From contig JANFOG010000002.1 in the NCBI GenBank assembly GCA_024336345.1, forward strand, positions 3,968,001 through 4,032,000: 64,000 bases of DNA. Reading direction: 5' to 3'. The position numbers and the translations under genes were made by a program. The notes below the pieces were generated by a model. That model did not search any database and was not told where the DNA came from. It saw nothing but the letters and a program-made list of their open reading frames with translations. The stretch comes from Mariannaea sp. PMI_226 (Eukaryota > Ascomycota > Sordariomycetes > Hypocreales > Nectriaceae). Positions within the stretch are counted from its first letter, which is position 1, and the number at the start of each line of letters is the position of its first letter. Of the stretch, positions 57,240 to 64,000 are shown in pieces.

Positions 57240-58181
57240 TGGGAATCCTGACGCAGCACGAGAGGAGAGAATAGAGAAGGGGAAGATTGTAATCCGATCT
57301 GTAACTTTCCAAGTCATTTATGGTCATATACCTTATATATGACACGGCCAATAACGGCGGGATGCGTGCATCACTGGAGTCATTACTTAAAGGAACATTT
57401 AACTGGCATTTTTGGCGTTTGGTTTGGCTGGCCAATTGGTATAGCAGCAATATCATTCGGATCAAGGCGACTTTGGCTGTTAGCTGCCGAGGTGCTGTCA
57501 AGGAGTATAGGAGTTTCACAATCTAGTTTGGATATCAAGAAAGGATAAACATCAACACAAAGTTTTGCACATGGACGTATGTCAAGATATTCTCTGCCTT
57601 GTGCTGTTTAGTCATTGTACTGTACCTAGTTTCATTTGCCTTGGATCATCAATTGGCCCAAGAGTGCAAAGGTCGTTGGAACGGCACAGTTGAGATTATT
57701 GATTTTGTTGAGTATCCATTTACTCTAAAATTTGCTTCTGAATACAGGACAGAGTTAGTAAACCGCGTAGAGGGTGCCAGCAACTTATGACGCACGACTT
57801 TGCTGCTGATTCTCCCGTTTCCATTGTATTTCAGTGCTGATGTACGTGGATAGATAGATGCATGTTAGTCCCTCAATGGGAAACAACCAGTCAAGAAAGG
57901 TTATGCATAACAAGGTTCTAATGATAAATACAGGCTAGTAATAAATCAAAGGAATCGAGCAACCTATAAACGCCATGCATCGTGTGCGAAGAAAATAAAC
58001 ACTTTTCCAACTCGGGTGGACCTTTTTTTTCCATTATTCCAAATTACCGCTTCTCACCCCGGACATGCCAATAAGATGGGTCATACAAAGAAGGAAACTG
58101 AAAACCACATCGTCCATTCATAAGTCCATGTTGAATCATTCCTGCTCAATGCCACCCAAAAGAGAGTCGGTATGAAGGACC
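57240..58181. other. Convergent intergenic region
   Basis: About 940 AT-rich bases between converging genes. Two short plus-strand frames at 57320..57550 and 57599..57790 have no coding character. No gene is recognised. Confidence 0.5.
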
Positions 58182-59689
58182 TTAGGCAATGACGAGATTG
58201 TCAAGAGCTATTCGTGCCGTTTCCAGTATCCTGACGCAGTTCCGCTCCTCGGGTGGGCACTGTTTGCCTTCACTCGGGTAGATTATACCCTTGGGGATTG
58301 CCTTCGCGACATGGCCTGAAGCCACGAGTGAATCGATCATGTCGTGTCGTTTGCGAGTACGCTCCTCCAAAAGTCTTACAACGTCTCGAAGGCCAATTTG
58401 TTCACAAGCATCGGCACGTGGGACACCATCTTCCTTTAACCCATACACGTCAAACCGTAGGATAGCGCGGATGGTTGTGCGCCACGTATCAGGAGTCATG
58501 CTAGAATTGTCCCAGTTCTGAACCGCAGAGCAGCTGTCAGCTTCTTCGGCCGCGTAACCCCACAACCCACCAATCTCCTTGAATGAAAACAGAAATCTGC
58601 GGCCTTGCCGTTTGGCCAAGGTCGTCTCAGCATCTACCATTTCGAGAATCTTCGCATAGGCGTTGCATGCGGATGGAACCAGCGTTCCCAGAAACATGAG
58701 ATTCTGGAAAGCTTGGATCGGAGGAGGGCCACTCGGTTCATCGAGAAGTGGGAGTGAGCAGTTAGGACAATTGATAACATCGTGAGCCGCTTTGGACGCG
58801 TTGCGTGCGACGCGCATAGCGGGAATAACCTCTGGGGGTAGGCGAGAGAGGCTGTCTAGTGCGAGGAAGAGGGACGATAGGCAGCTGCAGTTGATAGAAG
58901 GAACCGGACGCATCGAAAGCGGGGGGGGCAACGGTGGGAAATCCTCTAGGGACACCACTGACGTACCGCGTTCGCTACCAAAGCTTGAGTCGACTGGCGT
59001 TGAGGAGCCGGTACCTTGAGGCAAGCTTACTTGTTCGGCAATGTACCGTTGTAGTGAGGTACCCAGACCTCTCGACAAGTCCTCCGAGTAATCAGGCTCA
59101 TCAAAATTAATTGACCCAAGAAAATCAACCCCGTTAGGGTTCAATAGTGGGATGGCCATAGTTCTGTCTGTGGCATTATCGTGGTCGAGTAAAGAATCAG
59201 TGTTCAAAGGCAAGCGGAGATAGTCGTCCGGGATCAGGCCCCAGAATTCCGTGCTGGAGGAATTGGAATCTTGGAAGGCAATGAAGTTTTGGTCAACAGC
59301 TGGAGATGGCTGGAGATGGAAATCGCTTGTTGCCATGGGATGTTGAGGGACAACTGCATTAGGGGGCTCAGTCGTCAAGTCATGGTGCACAATTCCTGAA
59401 AGACCTGACTGCGGAGCCTCTTCATCGACGTGGCGTCGTTTACGAGGGCGACCCATCTGTTTCTGCGGCGAGTAATGGCACTGAATTCCCTCTTTCCTGC
59501 ATCGAGAGCATCCGTCGGATTCCTTAGAGCAAGCGAGTTTGCGGGATCCTGGATGACGGTTCGGTAAGTGGTCTGCGCCAAGCACCAGAATTCCGTGGGG
59601 TGTTCGATCAAGTTACACTTACGGCATTCATCGCATGCCCGATGTTTTGGTACGCCATCTTGGCCAGCTAGGAGAGCCACAGAGGACAT
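58182..59689 (-). CDS. Zn2Cys6 transcription factor, AflR-like
   Basis: A 477-residue fungal binuclear-cluster regulator from exons 59623..59689 and 58182..59548. The intron falls inside the DNA-binding domain; splicing restores C19-X2-C22-X6-C29-X6-C36-X2-C39-X6-C46, a perfect Zn2Cys6 pattern, followed by a basic linker with GRPRKRR. The middle is Asp/Pro/Ser-rich, likely activating. The C-terminal half has CSCLSSLFLALDSLSRLP, CPNCSLPLL and FQNLMFLGTLVPSACNAYAK, then FSFKEIGGLWGY and LRFDVYGLKEDG. This resembles the C-terminal region of AflR-type regulators of secondary metabolism; the resemblance is from memory and only moderate. The start MSSVALLAG was chosen for its closeness to the finger; an in-frame Met 64 codons upstream would add a hydrophobic stretch. 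Targets are unknown. Confidence 0.85.
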
Positions 59690-61555
59690 CGCCAAAACGG
59701 GTGATTGGTAGTATCTCAGGAGCGAAACCCAAAGTAGAGCAAAGGCGTGTGGGCTCTCGGAGGGTTGAGATGAACGCGGAACAAAGATAGAGGAAAAGTC
59801 TCCGGGACCTAGATATACCACTTCTCTGAAGTAGAAGACTTGATAACTGGTAGAAAGAGTGAAGAGAAAAGAAGCAGGCAAGATCAGGCGGCTACAACCA
59901 ACGAGATGTACGTTGCAGGTTATAACCTAATTAGGTGTAGAACGTCCCACGATGGGTTGGGAGTATCGCGCGAGAGGAGGGCCTAGAAATTGTCAGCATT
60001 TCGATAGAAGCCAGGTACGTATGCAGTACATACTGCAGGCTAACGGTTATCGGCTAACGACTAAACGTCTTAAGTGCTGTGTGTGTGCATGCCAACCTCC
60101 ATGGCTTTATAAGTTAGTTCTATCCGCTGGGCTTAGCGCAACCCAAGTGCACGACTAGGGCGCTGGTGTTGCAATGCGTTCAGCCCTGTGAGGGGAAGTG
60201 AAGAGATGGGGTCCGAGATGGGGCCGTAGGTGTTGGACAGCACCACACAATCAACATTATCGCCGCGGACCAGGCTCTGGGGCACGCATAGGACCCATCA
60301 GGACCCCTCCAGTCGAAGACGTTTGCGGTTTCTGAGAGGTCAAAGTAGGGTCCATTTTGGATCTTTGGTTCCTGGGGTGGGCGGGACAAGGCGCCACGAT
60401 GCATGGCCCTTTTGCCAACCCACCAAGATGGCAATGAAGGCTGTCGCTGTTCATGTTTGCCGTTTTGATATCTCCCCACCCGCGTACAGCCATGCATCCA
60501 CGCCATTAAGGATATAATTTGGGTTGGCAGGCTTGAAGAATACCAGACTAGCGGAGATTCAGAGGCTCTTTCCCGCTATGTCCGCGATGATGTTCACACA
60601 TTAAGTCCACAGGCGGGGGCTGTCTGCCTATGACACATCTGGCTATCTCCGCTAAAGATCGTGTGTAGTTATGAAGTTCCACGGCTTCGGGACGGAGGCA
60701 GATATTTTCACTGGTGCACAGTCCTTGGCACATATTCTCAGGTATCCAACCAGTTGCTTCTTGAGCTTGCGTCTCGGCGAGGACTCGGTAGCCCACGTCA
60801 GCCTTCGAGGCCGAAATGATCTGACGTACATGATAAAACACGTCTCCAGGCGGCTGGGCCATCATGAGCACGTAGGTGCCAAGGATCCGTGAAGTCCACA
60901 ACTTACCAGAGTAGATAATCTCGAGCCCCTGGTCCTATTTTAAATCTGGGGATATATTCTCATTCGACGGACCCCTGGTGTCAGTGGATCTTGGCCGACA
61001 TCAGGACATCGCCTATGTCCGTGCCCGCAGCAAAAATGGATATCCAACCAGTTGAGTTAGCGAATTTTCTTGTTCATGTATTGCACCCTTCAAAGTTTTG
61101 GCGAGATGTGGAAAATTCAAAGTTAGCTTGATTCGAACTTGGTTGAGAGTCACGTTGGCAAGAAAATAGTCCATCCCCTGCCTTCCATGGTCGTGCTCTT
61201 TTTTTAATTCCTCCTGAACCACGTGATGATACTGGTGTGCAAGTCTCCAAGGCAAGCTACCGGGGTGCTCCTTCCTTGCCGCACTTGACGTTTTTTTTTT
61301 TTTAGGAGTGAGAGGGAAGTATCAAATATGGAGCAATAGCCACCTTCCAATCCAGTCACAGAGCATTAATTAGAGTGAATAAGTGTGATGGAGGTACACA
61401 TCGGCCTGCAAAGCTTTACTCGCAGCCGGCTAATACGGGAACGCCAAGATGGTCAATCACGTAGCAGTTGCATACAGCTTACTTCCGGTAGAAGGGAAAC
61501 CAGCATGATGCGATATTCATTTGTTCACGTTGTGCTAAGGCGGTGACATATGACA

Positions 61556-61642
61556 TACATCCATACGTCCATACATCCATACATCCATCCAACCAGCCAG
61601 CCAGCTAGCCAGCAATCCTGCTATCCTGCTATCTATCCATCC
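61556..61642. repeat. CATC/CCAG simple-repeat tract
   Basis: Degenerate ATCC/ATAC tetranucleotides, then CCAG units, then CTATC units; read directly. Confidence 0.85.
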
Positions 61643-62116
61643 CCAAGCAATGCACCCAAGCTCTAACATTGGACATCGACGCAGGTAGTGGGGGTGGGGC
61701 CGCTGGTAGGGCTGACGTCCCTGTTCCATCGATAATCACGCAGCTAAAGAGTGGAATGTTACCAGCTAGAGGTACCTTGCCTAGGTACATTGTAGTTACG
61801 CACCGCACATAGCACATGCCTACTGTCATACCTAGGTAGGTTGCTTTCCCTTACCTTGCCTTACCTTTGCCTTACCGTGGAGGTACCATTAGCTTGGCCG
61901 GTTGGTAAGCAGCCTTAGGTACAGTACCTACCTTCTTAACCTGAGCTAGAGCTCACTCATAAAACCTTATGCCACTGTGGCTATGTTGCATTCGATATCA
62001 AAGGTATCTTCCCTCTGTTTTCTTCTTGCCGTCACCAGCCACGTTGATCTTGCTTTTCTTTTTCCCAATGAAGCAAAAAGGAAGAGAAAAAAAAGGCCTC
62101 AGAGCCATAACTTCCA

Positions 62117-62173
62117 GTAGGTAGCTTGACTACCTCTACCTACCTACCTACCTATCTTGCTACCTTAGGTAGC
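62117..62173. repeat. TACC/AGGTA repeat cluster
   Basis: Opposed AGGTAGC and (TACC)n units on one strand, able to pair with each other; part of a wider intergenic motif set. Confidence 0.85.
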
Positions 62174-63055
62174 AGACCACTGTGTATGGTCACTTGGAAA
62201 TTGCGTCTGACAGCGTTTCATCTTTTCTCAACCGTTCCCCCCGTACTCGTGTCCCACGTCAGATGGCCCGCCACGACCCAATAGCCACAACGAAGGTGTG
62301 CTAGCACCACTTCCAAGCTCCAAGCTCCAATCTCCACCCACCAATCCAAGTGTAGTACATAGTAACTTGTTTTTGTGTGTCACTGGCAAGCGTTGGTCAA
62401 TGACCTTTATGAATGATGCCTTTCATCTGATTTCAGGCCTCCGGCCAGCTAGGTTCCTTTCCCGATTCTCAGCCTTACCTACTATTCATTGCCTTCCATT
62501 ATCATGTGCCATAGCCAACCTACCTAGCCTATCCACTTGAATCACCTAGGTAGCTAAAGTAAGGTAGCTAAGGCAGATTGACACTGCGGCCTTTCAGACA
62601 CGCGGGTCCAACACCCAACCCCCGTGGCATCACGATTACCGCTACTAATATCTGACCTCCACTGGTAGCCACAGCCCCCTCTACTCCCGACGCAAAAAGA
62701 AAAAAACTAATCCCTTAGATGGTATCCCCGTTGATAATTCGTGCTTCCAACTACTACGTACTCTATACAAGGTACCGATTACTCGTCTTATTATTTACTG
62801 TTTTTACCATGCAACAAGGGAGGAGTCCGCCAGCACTTCCCTATCTCACTTCAAATCTCTAATCTCTGGTCCTTGATCTTTGATACCTTCCTCTCTCAAC
62901 TCAGCATAGGGAAGAAAGCACCTAGGTAGCCATCGGAAGCTCTTCTTTCGCTACTGCTTTTCCCTCCTCCGCACTTCCAACCTCAACCCTGTCAAATAAA
63001 TCCACTTTTACGCTTCGCTTGGACGTATCACCACCCACCCGCTTCATCAAAAACA

Positions 63056-64000
63056 ATGCCCACGGCTCTTTCACCAGATCTGGGAGACCTTGCTCGGGTC
63101 GAGTACCGAGCGTCCTTTGCTCGCGCCGTGGCCGAGCATCGCGTGAAACCCTTTGTTCTGCCCTATAGCCTTCTGGGCACTATGATCCTTGCGCCGTTTT
63201 GGCTCGCCATCCCGCACGCCAAACGGCCCTGGCTCTACCACACCCGATGGTTAATTGTCGGTCTTGTCATTGCCCTGAACCTCGAACTCATCTGCTCCGT
63301 CAGCAGCTACAATGTCGCATCCGCCTATGGCGCTGGCCTGATGGGATTTTGGGGGATTCTTCACACAATGGACTTGCTAGTTTGGAACCGACCTCAGTTT
63401 GATTCTGCGAGGATCGTCAAAGCTGCCAAGGCTGATAGTGCAACTCTGGATAAGCCCTCCCTGTCAAAAGAGACAGTAACTCTTAGCAGTAATGGAGCCC
63501 CACGAGAGAACGGGGCCCGACAGCGAAAGCTCGACAATTCACCGGAACCAAAAAGGCATTCAGCTCGGGATGATGATGACGGGACGGAATACGTCTGGCA
63601 GCCCTTCCCTGAGAACGGGTCCTTCCTGCAGCGCCTCAACTGGTCCACCGACTTCGTCACCAACTACAGGTGCATAGGTACGTTCGGCCTCGCCGAAAAT
63701 GCAACCCCCAGATCCCTTCCAACAACAATTTCACTAACAAGTCGTGTTCGAAGGCTGGAACACTTGCATTACCTCTGTCCCCCGACCAGAAACCCCTGCA
63801 CGCATCCGCCCCGGGGATCATGCATCTCTCAACTCCATGCCTGTTGTCTCCAGGAGCGGCTTTAAGCGGTGCACCACAGAATCCGAATTTCTTTGGAGTC
63901 GAATCCGAACTATTTCTATTCAATACATGGTATTGGACTTCCTTGCCGTCTTCATGATGAAGGACCCATACTTCATTTTTGGTCCGGACCGAAATACTGC
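63056..64000 (+). CDS. Wax-synthase-like membrane acyltransferase (MBOAT_2 type), 3' end missing
   Basis: The first about 290 residues of a polytopic membrane protein, running off the window. Exon one is 63056..63677, ending at a GTACGT donor; exon two starts at 63754 after a 76-base intron with a CACTAAC branch site and AAG acceptor. The join gives DFVTNYRCI-GWNTCITSVPRP, matching the NYRxxGW block of fungal wax-synthase-domain proteins. Features before it are hydrophobic helices (VLPYSLLGTMILAPFWLAIP, WLIVGLVIALNLELICSVSS), then GAGLMGFWGILHTMDLLVWN and a polar loop rich in Asp, Ser and Lys with YVWQPFPENGSFLQRLNWS. After it come SRIRTISIQYMVLDFLAVF and KDPYFIFGP. Such enzymes acylate alcohols or hydroxyl groups and often occur in secondary-metabolite loci. 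The substrate is unknown. Confidence 0.72.

Larger units (their letters stand above)
59690..63055. other. 3.4-kb interval between Zn2Cys6 regulator and acyltransferase-like gene
   Basis: Divergent region. It contains unassigned minus-strand frames at 60548..60901 (117 codons) and 61013..61255 (80 codons), CATC/CCAG simple repeats (61556..61642), a dense set of TACCT/AGGTA motifs (61774..62173 and 62540..62566), a CACGTG (61220..61225) and a T14 run near 61290. The last 130 bases form a C-rich leader before the ATG at 63056. Confidence 0.5.

Noticed and set aside
61120..61150. GATTCGAAC resembling a tRNA B-box on the minus strand
   Set aside because: No pairing T-stem, no A-box (TGGC..AG.GG) upstream and no acceptor stem; it lies in an unassigned open frame.

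Overview
The window is nuclear DNA from a filamentous ascomycete. Most genes carry one to three short introns with GT..AG borders and CTAAC/CTGAC-like branch sites. Long pyrimidine-rich leaders precede several starts. The encoded families (palF, Zap1/ZafA-type zinc regulator, a TspO-type protein, DUF3712, Zn2Cys6) fit Pezizomycotina, and a Sordariomycete of the Hypocreales type is the best guess. That placement is inference; no marker fixes the species.

Layout. 1-16.7 kb: 5'-truncated ATP10, Golgi SNARE GOS1, ribosomal protein L35, a Zap1/ZafA-like C2H2 regulator, a small N-myristoylated protein, the DEAD-box helicase PRP5, an HCNGP/SAP30BP-like protein and a DUF3712 membrane protein. 16.7-21.4 kb is a gene desert with simple repeats and a few doubtful short frames. 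21.4-36.4 kb: a flavocytochrome b2-type lactate dehydrogenase, the Fe-S co-chaperone JAC1, the pH-signalling arrestin palF/RIM8, the replication licensing ATPase CDC6 and a TspO/MBR protein. 36.4-52.5 kb: an ornithine-type mitochondrial carrier, thymidylate synthase, the ER chaperone SHR3, the translesion polymerase REV1, a RED-like splicing protein, a uridine nucleosidase and the mitochondrial thiamine pyrophosphate carrier. 52.5-64 kb is sparse: an unrecognised fungal protein, a Zn2Cys6 regulator and, running off the right edge, a wax-synthase-like membrane acyltransferase.

This is mostly core genome and I see no operon-like unit. Loose themes recur: splicing (PRP5, RED, HCNGP), mitochondria (ATP10, JAC1, two carriers, perhaps TspO), and DNA synthesis (CDC6, thymidylate synthase, REV1), the thymidylate synthase having a perfect ACGCGT box upstream. 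No transposon, rRNA, tRNA or CRISPR was recognised. The more unusual signals are a GC-AG intron, extreme micro-exons in the L35 gene, three ubiquitin-binding-like motifs in REV1, a repeated aromatic motif in an unknown protein, intergenic AGGTA/TACCT and TACTTCGTA motifs, and a regulator/acyltransferase pair at the right edge that may border an accessory locus.
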